NCBI GenBank assembly: GCA_964533185.1
Contig: CAZHLD010000003.1
Coordinates: 1-64,000, forward strand
From: CAZHLD01 sp964533185
Lineage (GTDB): Bacteria; Acidobacteriota; Terriglobia; Acidiferrales; UBA7541
Reading direction: 5' to 3'
DNA length: 64,000 bases
Shown: positions 1 through 8,200 of the stretch, one piece after another
Layout of the letters: each line of letters starts with the position of its first letter
Numbering within the stretch: position 1 is the first letter of the stretch
Made by a program: the position numbers and the translations under genes
The notes under the pieces: model-generated
Seen by the model: the letters and a program-made list of their open reading frames with translations, nothing else
What the model was told of the DNA's origin: nothing
The model's database searches: none

Positions 1-215
1 GCACGCATCCCCGTGCGCTCGACTGCTCGAATCACCGCTTCCTCGGTCAATCCGCCCGGCGGCTTCAGGACGGTCATCTTGCCTTTCAGAATTTCAAAGG
101 CCAGATTCTCAGCGCCACCTACGAGGTGCCCGAGTTCGCTCTTCAGAGCGGCCACCTCTTCCGCGCAGTCCATGCCTCTGACTTTGAACTGCAACCTTCT
201 CGTGTCAGGACTCAT
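1..215 (-). CDS. Heavy-metal P-type ATPase, N-terminal HMA fragment (cut by window edge)
   Basis: The gene runs off the left edge; only about 71 residues are visible. The start is an ATG at 215 with a GGGGGAGGAG purine run just before it, 27 bp after the PII-like stop. The residues form a metal-binding (HMA) fold, with GMDCAEEV replacing the usual GMxCxxC loop. The single Cys followed by Asp/Glu is seen in N-terminal domains of ZntA/CadA-type zinc, cadmium or lead exporters. It would be an inner-membrane P1B ATPase pumping metal to the periplasm, as last visible gene of the czc operon. The ATPase assignment is inferred from domain and context, since no catalytic part is in view. Confidence 0.7.
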   Translation of the reverse strand, partial: MSPDTRRLQFKVRGMDCAEEVAALKSELGHLVGGAENLAFEILKGKMTVLKPPGGLTEEAVIRAVERTGMR

Positions 216-242
216 CTCCTCCCCCTGTTGCCCCGCTAAACC

Positions 243-578
243 TTACGGATTCACTTTTTCGCCTGTCCGAATCTTGATCGTCTCATCGACTGTCGAAATG
301 AAGATCTTTCCGTCGCCGGGGTTGCCGGTGTGCGCGCACTTTGCAATTAGCTCGACGACCTTCTCCAGTAGATCGTTTGGCACAACGATTTCCAGCTTGA
401 TCTTCTTGACGCCGAAGATTTCCGCTTCATCAGGTGAATCGGGGCGACCAAACGCCCTGCCGCGACCGAATCCCTTGACTTCGGAAACGGTGACGCCAGG
501 CAAGTCCGCCATCTCCCGGAGGGCCGAGATAACCTTGTCCGCCACGAACGGCTGGATGATGGCTTTGATCTCTTTCAT
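243..578 (-). CDS. PII-like signalling protein of the metal-efflux-associated group
   Basis: A 111-residue protein of normal PII length. It has the typical start MKEIKAIIQP, the KIKLEIVV core strand, and the C-terminal HTGNPGDGKIFI segment that matches the PII nucleotide-binding region. The T-loop (FGRGRAFGRPDSPDEAEIFG) lacks the Tyr-51 region uridylylated in GlnB/GlnK. A divergent PII group lying beside heavy-metal RND pumps has been described, and this gene fits it by sequence and position. It probably binds ATP/ADP and regulates a membrane partner, but its ligand and target are unknown. AAGGAGG lies 8 bp before the ATG, overlapping the end of the upstream ynfA-like gene. Confidence 0.85.
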   Translation of the reverse strand: MKEIKAIIQPFVADKVISALREMADLPGVTVSEVKGFGRGRAFGRPDSPDEAEIFGVKKIKLEIVVPNDLLEKVVELIAKCAHTGNPGDGKIFISTVDETIKIRTGEKVNP

Positions 579-593
579 GGGGTACGCCTCCTT

Positions 594-920
594 TTACCTT
601 GGCCAGTACATGATAATAGCAACTCCAATCAAGCAAACGATGCCGCCGAACAGGTCGTAACGGTCAGGCTGGATGCGGTCAACCGCCCATCCCCAGAGCA
701 GAGAGAGCACAACGAACCATCCGCCATAGGCCGCGTAGACCCGACCAAAATGGGCGGGTTGGTAGGTAGGAACAATGCCGTACAGGAACAGCACGACCGC
801 ACCTGCCGCGCCGAACATCCAGTGCGCTCCGTTCCGCCACCACTGCCAAACGAAGTAGCCTCCAGCAATCTCGCAAAGTCCCGCCAGCAAAAAGAGAAGG
901 CTGGACCCGGCAACTGGCAT
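594..920 (-). CDS. YnfA/UPF0060-family small membrane protein
   Basis: A 108-residue protein with four predicted hydrophobic helices and family hallmarks: CEIAGGYFVWQWWRNG near the N-terminus, GRVYAAYGG in the third helix, and DRYDLFGG before the fourth. YnfA resembles small multidrug resistance transporters and sits in the inner membrane. Its substrate here is unknown, though placement between czcA and the PII-like gene suggests a metal or cation role. AAGGAGG seven bases before the ATG supports the start. Spacing is 18 bp from czcA and 15 bp to the PII-like gene, consistent with one transcript. Confidence 0.85.
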   Translation of the reverse strand: MPVAGSSLLFLLAGLCEIAGGYFVWQWWRNGAHWMFGAAGAVVLFLYGIVPTYQPAHFGRVYAAYGGWFVVLSLLWGWAVDRIQPDRYDLFGGIVCLIGVAIIMYWPR

Positions 921-938
921 TGCAAAACCTCCTTCGGT

Positions 939-3900
939 CTAAATCTCCACTTCGCTGCGCCGTCCTTCAAACCAACGATAGATCGTGGGAAGCACAAGCA
1001 GAGTCAGAATCGTAGAAGTGACCAGGCCGCCAATGACCACTGTGGCGAGCGGTCGCTGCACCTCGGCCCCAATGCTGGTGGCCACCGCCATCGGCACGAA
1101 GCCCAAAGCCGCCACCAGAGGAGCCATAATCATCGCCCGCATCTTTTCGTGCGCGCCGCGCTCGGCTGCCTCCTGGACTTCCAACCCTTCTCGCCGGAGA
1201 GCGAGGATGTGCGAGAGGAGAACCACCCCGTTCATCACCGCAACACCGGAGACAGCAATAAAACCCACAGCGGCAGAAACGCTGAAGGGCAAGCCGCGCA
1301 ACGCCAAGGCAAAGACGCCACCAGTCGCCGCAATGGGTATATTCAGGAAAATCAGAAGCGCCGGGCGCGCGGCTCCGAAAGCCATGTATAGGAGAAAGAA
1401 AATGATAAGCAGTGTGATGGGCACGACCACGGCAAGCCGTTGGCGTGCCTCCTGGAGCTGCTCGAACTGTCCTCCCCATTCTATGTAGTACCCAGCAGGT
1501 AACCGAACGGCCTGACTGACCTTTTGCTGCGCTTCGGCAACGAAACTGCCGAGGTCCCGCCCGCGCACGTTGCACTCCACAACGATCCGCCGCTGTACGT
1601 TCTTGCGGCTGATTTGTGAGGGGCCTGTATCCAGCCGCACGTCGGCCACCTGCGCGAGAGGCACAAAGCGGCCCTTGTCATTCGCGACGGGAAGCGTGGC
1701 GATCACGTCCGGATTGCTCAGGACCTCCTCCGGCAAGCGGACAACCAAGTCAAAGCGCCGCTGCTCTTCGAAAATGGTCCCCACCACCTTGCCCACACGG
1801 GTAGCCTGCACGGTGTCGAGCACATCGGCGGCATTGAGCCCGTAGCGTGCCAGCCGCTCCCGTTCAATCGTGATACGGATCATGGGAAGTCCAGCAGTCT
1901 GCTCCGCGCGCACATCGGCAGCGCCGCGAACGGTGCTGAGCGCCTGGGCAACCTCGTTCCCCTTCTGCGCAAGCGTTTCGAGATTGTCCCCGAATATGCG
2001 CACGCCTACATCAGACCGCACGCCGGCGATCAGTTCGTTGAAACGCATCTCGATGGGTTGCGTGAAGCCGAACCCCGCTCCGGGCACTTCCTTCTGGAGG
2101 GCTTCGTTCATCTTGGCGATGAGTTCTTCCTTGGTTTTCGCCGTTTGCCATTCGGAGCGCGGCTTCAGGATGACAAAGATATCGGAAAGCTCGATGCCCA
2201 TCACATCCGTGGCCACCTCCGGACTCCCGGTTCGAGATACGACGGTCTTCACCTCTGGGAAGCGCCGCAGCACCCGCTCAACCTGGGAGGTGGAATTGAT
2301 GGATTCCTGGAGGGAAATACTCGGCAGCCGCCAGGCGTTGATGGCGATGTCGCCCTCATCCAGTCGCGGAATGAACTCAGCGCCCATGAAATAAAACACG
2401 GCTCCGCTGAGGGCAAAGATCGCCAGGGCGGAGGCGGCCACCATTCGCGGCCTGCGCATCGCCCAATCCAGCGCGGGATTGTAAGCGGCGCGAATCTTTC
2501 GGAGCAGCCAGGGTTCGTCGTGTTTTGCCTCGCGCAGGAAAAGAGAAGCCAGCACCGGCATCAGCGTGACGGCGAGGATGAGAGAGGCCACGAGCGCGAA
2601 AATAACCGTAATCGCCATCGGGTGGAACATCTTGCCCTCGATACCGGTGAGGGTCAGGATGGGAACGTACACGAGGATGATGATGGTGACCGCAAACACC
2701 ACGGGCCGCACGACCTCGCGGGCCGCTTCGGCGATCACCGAGAGCCGCCTCTCACCGGTCAAGCCGCCCGTGCCCTGCAGCCTCCGGAAAATGTTCTCAA
2801 TCATCACCACCGCGCCGTCCACAATCAGCCCGAAGTCAATGGCTCCCAGGCTCATCAGGTTCCCGCTGATCCCGGCCTGCACCATCCCCGTAAACGCAAT
2901 CAACATGGACAGCGGTATGACCGACGCGACGATCAGCCCGCCCCGCACATTGCCCAGCAAGAGAAGGAGGACTGCAACGACCAGCAAACCGCCCTCGATG
3001 AGGTTTTTCTCCACTGTACCGATCACACGTGACACAAAGTCAGCACGGTCGTAGAAAGGGACAATCCGCACACCCTGCGGCAGCGACGGCTGAATCTCTG
3101 CAATCTTCTTTTTCACATCCTCGACGACCTGGCTGGCATTCGCGCCAGCCAGCATCTGCACCATGCCGATCACCGTTTCGCCCTTGCCATTTTCGGTGGC
3201 GGCTCCGATGCGGAGCATGGAGCCCTCGCGCACTTCGGCGAGGGTCCGTACGAAAATGGGCACACCCCCATGTTTTGTTGCAACGACGATGTTTTCCAGG
3301 TCGCGCATCGACTTGACCAGCGCTTCGCCGCGGATGATGTACTGCTCCTGATTGTGCTCGATATAGCCGCTGCCCACGTTGGCATTGTTCCGCTGCAAGG
3401 CCTTGAAAACGTCTTCCAAAGTGACGCCAAACGCGATCAGCTTAGTGGGATCGACATCCACGTGATACTGCTTCGCCAGCCCGCCCCAGGCGTTGACTTC
3501 GACGACTCCCGGCACCGCGCGCAGGCGAAAAACGATGTCCCAGTCGAGGATGGTGCGCAACTGCATTGGTGAATAGCCCTCACCTTCGAGAGTAAAGTGG
3601 TAAACCTCGCCGAGGCCGGTGGTCATCGGCCCCATCTCCGGGCGGCCCAATTCTGGCGGGATGTTTTCGATGGCCGCGCTCAGCCGCTCGTTCACCAGTT
3701 GCCGCGCCAGGTAGAGATTGAATCTATCCTCAAACAGAATGGTCACTGCGGAAAGTCCGTAGCGGGAGATGGATCGGATTTCGCTCACGCCGGGTATGCC
3801 GGTCATCGCAGCTTCGATGGGAAAGGTGACGTATCGTTCGACTTCGACGGGGCCAAGCGCGGGACTCCGCGTCAACACCTGCACCTGCACCGGCGTAATG

Positions 3901-4019
3901 TCGGGAACCGCATCAATCGTGAGGCGGCGCAGCGAGGCAATCCCGAGCACGGCGGCCAGTATGGTCAGCGCCAGCACGAGGAAACGAAAGCGAAGACACA
4001 GATCAATCAGGCGGTTCAT
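939..4019 (-). CDS. czcA: CzcA/CusA-family heavy-metal RND efflux pump
   Basis: A 1026-residue inner-membrane RND proton antiporter, normal length for the heavy-metal (HME) subfamily. It begins MNRLIDLCLRFR, with a first transmembrane helix and a large periplasmic loop. The fourth-helix motif DFGLIVDGAVVMIEN (around residues 393-408) is of the DFGxxxDGA type found in divalent-cation (Co/Zn/Cd/Ni) exporters, and differs from that of Cu/Ag pumps. It would work with the adaptor and outer-membrane channel encoded just upstream (gap of 3 bp to czcB) to expel metal across both membranes. The exact metal cannot be read from sequence. Confidence 0.93.
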   Translation of the reverse strand: MNRLIDLCLRFRFLVLALTILAAVLGIASLRRLTIDAVPDITPVQVQVLTRSPALGPVEVERYVTFPIEAAMTGIPGVSEIRSISRYGLSAVTILFEDRFNLYLARQLVNERLSAAIENIPPELGRPEMGPMTTGLGEVYHFTLEGEGYSPMQLRTILDWDIVFRLRAVPGVVEVNAWGGLAKQYHVDVDPTKLIAFGVTLEDVFKALQRNNANVGSGYIEHNQEQYIIRGEALVKSMRDLENIVVATKHGGVPIFVRTLAEVREGSMLRIGAATENGKGETVIGMVQMLAGANASQVVEDVKKKIAEIQPSLPQGVRIVPFYDRADFVSRVIGTVEKNLIEGGLLVVAVLLLLLGNVRGGLIVASVIPLSMLIAFTGMVQAGISGNLMSLGAIDFGLIVDGAVVMIENIFRRLQGTGGLTGERRLSVIAEAAREVVRPVVFAVTIIILVYVPILTLTGIEGKMFHPMAITVIFALVASLILAVTLMPVLASLFLREAKHDEPWLLRKIRAAYNPALDWAMRRPRMVAASALAIFALSGAVFYFMGAEFIPRLDEGDIAINAWRLPSISLQESINSTSQVERVLRRFPEVKTVVSRTGSPEVATDVMGIELSDIFVILKPRSEWQTAKTKEELIAKMNEALQKEVPGAGFGFTQPIEMRFNELIAGVRSDVGVRIFGDNLETLAQKGNEVAQALSTVRGAADVRAEQTAGLPMIRITIERERLARYGLNAADVLDTVQATRVGKVVGTIFEEQRRFDLVVRLPEEVLSNPDVIATLPVANDKGRFVPLAQVADVRLDTGPSQISRKNVQRRIVVECNVRGRDLGSFVAEAQQKVSQAVRLPAGYYIEWGGQFEQLQEARQRLAVVVPITLLIIFFLLYMAFGAARPALLIFLNIPIAATGGVFALALRGLPFSVSAAVGFIAVSGVAVMNGVVLLSHILALRREGLEVQEAAERGAHEKMRAMIMAPLVAALGFVPMAVATSIGAEVQRPLATVVIGGLVTSTILTLLVLPTIYRWFEGRRSEVEI

Positions 4020-4022
4020 CCT

Positions 4023-5252
4023 CTACTCCTCCCCGCTGATCTGGTCTTTGAGCAGCGCCGACTTCACATAAAACGCGCCTTCGCTCACGATGCGCTCTCC
4101 GGCGCGCAGCCCGCTGCGAATCTCAATCCATTCGCCGGAGCGTTCTCCAACCTCGACTACCCGCTTTTCAAATTGCGTTTCGCCCTTTTGCACGAAGACG
4201 ACTTGCAGGTCGCCCACAACCTGCACCGCAGCAGCAGGGACAACGATTGCTTCTCCCCTGACCGGCAGAGGAATCTCCACTGTGGCGAACATCTCCAGCT
4301 TCAGGCGCCCATCCGGATTGAGCACGACACAGCGGAGCTTTGCCGTGCGGGAGTCGGCATCGAGAACGTCTCCGACATAGGTGATCTTTCCCGTGAAGAT
4401 CGTGTCCGGGTATGCGGGTACTTTCACTCGCGCCGTCAGACCTTCCCGAACCTTGCCCAAGTCCCGTTCGTAAATGTCTGCCAGTACCCACACCACCGAC
4501 GTATCCACTACCGTGAAAACCTCGCGCTCCGGTCCCAGCAACTCTCCCGGTGCGACGTCATACTTAGTGACCACACCCGCAAACGGGGCTCGCATCAGAT
4601 CCGGTGACCCTTTGCGGTGCGTTCTAGTCCCCGCCGCAACCAAGTCCTTCAAATCGTCATCGCTCACGCCCAGGCGGTGCAGCTTCTCCTCCACACGCTC
4701 CAGTTCGGCCTGCTTGCTCTTGACCGTCGCCTGTGCTTGCTGGTATTCGGCCTCTCGAAGTTCGTACTCTTTTTGAGAGATGCCTTCGACCTTGAGCAGT
4801 TCCCGCCCGCGCTCTACAACCCGACGCGACACCTCCGCCTGGGCCTGCAACCTCTGGACCTCGTTGAGCACGCTGACGTATTCGCCAGAAAGCTCGCCCA
4901 TCTCAATGTTGTCGTAGGCGAGCAGTGGCGTGCCGCGCTCCACCCGGTCGCCGAGTTGAACCAAGGCTCGATTGGCCACTCCGCGCGAAAGCGGCCGCAG
5001 ATGCGCTTCCCGGTTTTGATCTGCTGCTACCACACCGGTCGCCACGAGTGTTCGTTCCAGTGCGCGCGTCGTGACCTCAGCGACTTTGAGCTTGGCGTTC
5101 TGCTGTGCTTCCCGGCTCAACTCCACAACGTTGGCGTCGGTGGGCGCAGCCGCAGCCGGCGCATCATTGGGAGTGCCCCTGCGAAGAGCGACCCACAACA
5201 CCACGCCTACAAGAGCAAGCGCCAAGAGAACCAGGTTTCGCTTGTTCAGCAT
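4023..5252 (-). CDS. czcB: CzcB/CusB-family periplasmic adaptor (membrane fusion protein)
   Basis: A 409-residue adaptor beginning MLNKRNLVLLALALVG, an N-terminal membrane anchor. The start at 5252 is preferred to one six codons earlier because AAGGA lies about 9 bp before it and the czcC stop is one base away (TGA-A-ATG). The body shows the barrel-sandwich halves (GVANRALVQLGDRVERGTPL and PDLMRAPFAGVVTKYD) around a coiled-coil hairpin rich in Glu, Gln and Arg (about residues 120-190), then beta-barrel and membrane-proximal parts. It links the RND pump to the outer-membrane channel. No His- or Met-rich metal-binding N-terminus is seen. Confidence 0.9.
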   Translation of the reverse strand: MLNKRNLVLLALALVGVVLWVALRRGTPNDAPAAAAPTDANVVELSREAQQNAKLKVAEVTTRALERTLVATGVVAADQNREAHLRPLSRGVANRALVQLGDRVERGTPLLAYDNIEMGELSGEYVSVLNEVQRLQAQAEVSRRVVERGRELLKVEGISQKEYELREAEYQQAQATVKSKQAELERVEEKLHRLGVSDDDLKDLVAAGTRTHRKGSPDLMRAPFAGVVTKYDVAPGELLGPEREVFTVVDTSVVWVLADIYERDLGKVREGLTARVKVPAYPDTIFTGKITYVGDVLDADSRTAKLRCVVLNPDGRLKLEMFATVEIPLPVRGEAIVVPAAAVQVVGDLQVVFVQKGETQFEKRVVEVGERSGEWIEIRSGLRAGERIVSEGAFYVKSALLKDQISGEE

Positions 5253-5253
5253 T

Positions 5254-6531
5254 TCAAAAGTCCTTTCCAACAGCGGCTTCCAACTGAAAAACAGCCACTC
5301 GGTGGTCGAAAAGCGTTCGGTTGTAGCTGTTCAGCGTCTCGCGATAGGCGCGCTCGGCGTCGAGGAAGCCGATCAGGTCGAGCGCCCCGAGGCGATACGA
5401 GGCTTGGGCGATGTCGCGCGCCTTGCGCGCTGTATTCACATAGGTATCCTCGAAGGCGCGGACCCGCCGCTCCTCCGCTTGCACGGCTTGATAGGTCTGG
5501 AGCACATCGCTGCGCACGGCCAGCTCGGTCCGCTGTACTTCATATCCCGCCTGGTCCACACGAGCCGCGGCGCGCGCCACTTCACCCTGGTTCCGGTTGA
5601 ACAACGGGAGGTTCCACCGCACACCAAATGTCACGGTGTTGTCCACAAGGTTGCGCTTGTAGCCGAAGAACGGAGTGATGTTCGGCACTCCCAGTGATTT
5701 CTCGACTGCTACTTGGCGACGCTCGCGTTCCACCTGCTGGCGGCGAGCCTGCAAGTCGGCGCGCGCCATGATGGCCAGTTCTTGGAACTGTTCAGCCGTG
5801 ACGCTGAGCGGGCGAAAAACCAGCGCTTCGGTCACGTCGAACGAGGCGCTTAGATCGCTGGCTCCCAGGAGTTCGAGAAGCCCCGTTTTTCCGTTTTGGA
5901 GCGCCAGTTCAGCCGCAACCACGTCGTCGAAGAATCTCCGGCGCTCGGTCTCGATGCGGGCCAAATCCAGCCCTGAAATCTCACCCTGCTTGTAGCGCAG
6001 CCGATTGATGCGGATGATCTCATCGAATTGGGCCAGCACTTGACGCGCCAACTCCAGTTCCGCCTTCGCCAGCACGACACGGTAGTAGCGGGTTTTCAGC
6101 TCGCGCTTGAGCTGCCGGATCGTGTCTTGAAGGAAAGACTGGGCGACCTCAACTTCCTGCTCAGCTACCAGCGTCCGCTTGCGCCGCTTGCCCGCGATTT
6201 CAATCGGCTGGCCAGCGCGCACAATGAGTTCGTTGTTCTGGAAGAAGGGCCCGGGATTCGACTCGAAAAGCGGGTAGCTCTCCGACGTAACTTCAAACTC
6301 CGGGTTTGGCCGCAGGCGCGCCTGCGTGACGCCTGCGCGCGCCATCGCTATGTTCTGCCGTTCGCGAAGTATCGTCGGATTGCGCGCCAGGAGGATATCG
6401 TTGGCCAGATCAAGGGTCAAGCGTGTCGGAACCGACTGGGCCTCCTTCGCTTCCTGGGCAGCCAGCGGACACGCCATGGACATGAGCCCGAACAAAACAA
6501 ATGCAACAAGTTTGGCCGAAGCTGTATTCAT
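5254..6531 (-). CDS. czcC: CzcC/TolC-type outer-membrane efflux channel
   Basis: A 425-residue protein with a signal peptide (FVLFGLMSMACPLAAQ). It is followed by two long alpha-helical repeats typical of the outer membrane efflux (OEP) family, including RLRPNPEFEVTSESYPLFE near the start of the mature protein and YRLGALDLIGFLDAERAYRE near the end. It forms the trimeric outer-membrane exit duct of the metal pump. It is the first large gene of the operon, preceded by two small secreted-peptide genes and followed after one base by czcB. Confidence 0.9.
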   Translation of the reverse strand: MNTASAKLVAFVLFGLMSMACPLAAQEAKEAQSVPTRLTLDLANDILLARNPTILRERQNIAMARAGVTQARLRPNPEFEVTSESYPLFESNPGPFFQNNELIVRAGQPIEIAGKRRKRTLVAEQEVEVAQSFLQDTIRQLKRELKTRYYRVVLAKAELELARQVLAQFDEIIRINRLRYKQGEISGLDLARIETERRRFFDDVVAAELALQNGKTGLLELLGASDLSASFDVTEALVFRPLSVTAEQFQELAIMARADLQARRQQVERERRQVAVEKSLGVPNITPFFGYKRNLVDNTVTFGVRWNLPLFNRNQGEVARAAARVDQAGYEVQRTELAVRSDVLQTYQAVQAEERRVRAFEDTYVNTARKARDIAQASYRLGALDLIGFLDAERAYRETLNSYNRTLFDHRVAVFQLEAAVGKDF

Positions 6532-6543
6532 GAACCGCGCTCC

Positions 6544-6699
6544 TTAGTCAGAATTCCTTTGCAAGTGCTGGCGAACATTCCGCATCGTTTCACACGAAAT
6601 CATGCGTACCTGCCCCAGCGAAATTGCCCCTTGCTGGGCAGGACACGATAGAGGGAAAAGCAAGACAACAGCTACGCCCATGGCAACTCTAAGACACAT
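6544..6699 (-). CDS. 51-residue predicted secreted peptide at the head of the czc operon
   Basis: A short reading frame from an ATG at 6699 with AGGAG seven bases upstream, ending 12 bp before czcC. The peptide begins MCLRVAMGVAVVLLFPLSCP, a short basic then hydrophobic stretch like a signal peptide, with CPAQQ as a possible cleavage region. The mature part would be only about 30 residues with one Cys. Good ribosome binding site, tight spacing and an export signal argue it is real. No family is recognised. A role in metal sensing or in the pump's outer-membrane step is only a guess. Confidence 0.55.
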   Translation of the reverse strand: MCLRVAMGVAVVLLFPLSCPAQQGAISLGQVRMISCETMRNVRQHLQRNSD

Positions 6700-6794
6700 G
6701 CGACGCTCCTGGCCGTTGGCCAATTCTGAAGGTGGATGAACAGGTCACCCTTTGACGGCAGACACCGCCAGAAACTGCTCAATTGTTTGGGGAA

Positions 6795-7127
6795 CTAGCT
6801 GCGAGGAGGGTGATCAATGAAGAGTGCGAGGTTGTGAGGCTCACCGTTTGAAACCGTCAGTTCGACGGGAGCCAGGTGTGTCGGGGCACCGACGTCAAAG
6901 TAGGGGCTCGGGACAATGTGAGCACAGCAGCAAAAGCAATCTTCTTCGTAGTTGGCTCCGGAACCGTTCGTCCGGCCCGAATCTGTCGCAAAGACTAGAG
7001 TGCTGGCTGAACTGACCTCTGGAAGCGCGGCAAGGTCTTCCGGGCACGTCATCGGAGCGCAAATACACAACAGGGTCCAAGCAAGTAAGTAGCTCGCAAG
7101 AACTTGACGCCAACTCCAGAGCTTCAT
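6795..7127 (-). CDS. Small Cys-rich predicted periplasmic protein, first gene of the czc operon
   Basis: A 110-residue protein with an N-terminal hydrophobic segment (SYLLAWTLLCICA) likely to act as an export signal. A striking Cys cluster, EEDCFCCCAHIVPSP, lies in the middle (about residues 62-76), and Cys plus His there could bind a soft metal. It lies 95 bp before the 51-residue peptide gene and in the same direction as czcCBA. Family unknown. The Cys cluster, export signal and context suggest periplasmic metal binding, but this is inference. Confidence 0.6.
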   Translation of the reverse strand: MKLWSWRQVLASYLLAWTLLCICAPMTCPEDLAALPEVSSASTLVFATDSGRTNGSGANYEEDCFCCCAHIVPSPYFDVGAPTHLAPVELTVSNGEPHNLALFIDHPPRS

Positions 7128-7468
7128 GAGCGAAAGTATACACGCAGATATGGAGCGGTGCTATTCCAACTGCTCAAGACGTGGATCAAACTGACCCGCC
7201 GCCCAGCCTGACGGGTTGCTCATCGATAGACATGAAGCGTCGAATCGCTGGTGTCAGTCGGTTTTCACTTTGCGTGCGTCAAGGTGCGAATCCGTGCTGC
7301 GCGAGCGTGGCACGAAACCTTGGCTGCAAGACGTACGATTCCAGTCTTTGCAGCAGACCGAGGCAACTGAGCGAGCTGAGAGGTTGGGGCGAGTTGTCAG
7401 TTGTCAGTGGACAGGGGAAAGCATAAGAGGGCCGGCTGAAGCCGGCCCCTACAAACGGCGCGAAAGGA
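7128..7468. other. Intergenic region upstream of the czc operon
   Basis: About 340 bp without a credible gene. A TATACT hexamer on the minus strand (7135-7140) lies only 8 bp before the first operon ATG, so it could be a -10 box of a nearly leaderless transcript, but no good -35 was found. The first interspersed repeats of the window appear at the far end: a CAGTTGTCAGTGG-type tract near 7395 and a GGCCGGCTGAAGCCGGCC palindrome ending CCTAC at about 7430-7452. This may mark the edge of the metal-resistance island. Confidence 0.4.
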
Positions 7469-7816
7469 CTAGGCGGGGAGGGGGGAGCGGGGGCGTTTGC
7501 GTTTCCACTGGACGTCGCGGCGGAGTTTGGCGAGATGCTTCTTGAGCTGGGCTTCCAACTCGGTGAAGGCCCTCTTCACGCTGGAGCGGACGTCGGAGGC
7601 GACTCCAGTGGAATGAAATGAACCGGTGGGAAGGGAGAGGTTGAGCGAGAAGGTGTACTCGACTTTGCGAGGATGCTTTTCAAAGCTGCCGTGGAGCTGG
7701 ACCAGGTCGGGTGCGAAGGATTTCAGCAGGCGGCCGAGCTTGACCGAGTAGTTGGCGACGGAGGCTTCGACGGCATCGCGCGAATCGTCGTGCTTGTGAG
7801 TGACCGAAAGTTTCAT
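7469..7816 (-). CDS. HPF/RaiA-like ribosome-associated protein
   Basis: 115 residues from MKLSVTHKHDDSRD. This start is preferred to one 37 codons upstream because the extra residues look random, and AAAGG lies about 8 bp before this ATG. The pattern resembles the sigma-54 modulation/hibernation-promoting family: an early beta strand, a helix around VEASVANYSVKLGRLL, then strands around VEYTFSLNLSLPTGSF, and a final helix with a basic tail (KLRRDVQWKRKRPR). Such proteins bind the 30S subunit in stationary phase. Similarity is modest, so this is a fold-level assignment. Confidence 0.6.
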   Translation of the reverse strand: MKLSVTHKHDDSRDAVEASVANYSVKLGRLLKSFAPDLVQLHGSFEKHPRKVEYTFSLNLSLPTGSFHSTGVASDVRSSVKRAFTELEAQLKKHLAKLRRDVQWKRKRPRSPLPA

Positions 7817-8200
7817 GAGCGCACCTTTGGAAGGGGTGAGAAAAGAACCGGAATCCGAGGATCCGAGCCGCGACGCATCGGACAGTTTGAGAATAGCAAG
7901 TTGCGGGGTGAGATGCAAACCAGTCATCAGTTGTCAGTTTTCCGATGTCCGTTGTCCCCCTTCCGACTAGCGAGGGGAACAGGATGCGACTATGACGAGG
8001 AAGAAATGCCAAGAGGGATCCTTCGCGCCCCGGCATCGCCCGCCGTAGGCGGGCCGGGGCGCTCAGGATGACAACGCTTGGGAGGCGGACGCGGGGGGGG
8101 CGGGCGCCGAGTAGCGGGTGAGGAGGGGCGGTGGTAGGCTTCCGTCCAGCGATGGCGAGAAAGAGCGCGTGTTGCAAGAAGAAGTAAGGCAGGGGGAGGC
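7817..8200. repeat. Intergenic repeats: T tract and D-type palindrome
   Basis: About 380 bp between the HPF-like start and the DUF72 gene. A T tract (TCCGATGTCCGTTGTCC-like units) lies at about 7926-7962. A D-type element lies at 8016-8072: it opens GGGATCCTTCG, holds a long GC palindrome around CCCGCCGTAGGCGGG, and closes CTCAGGATGAC. Closely similar D elements occur at 35531 and 46262. No gene is seen here. Confidence 0.7.

Noticed and set aside
939..4019. Assignment of the RND pump to Cu/Ag (CusA)
   Set aside because: The DFGLIVDGA motif in helix 4 is of the divalent-metal type, and no Met-rich or CusF-like partner is present.
7181..7426. Small plus-strand frame between the czc operon and the HPF-like gene
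   Set aside because: No ribosome binding site, no motif, and its end runs into an interspersed repeat.
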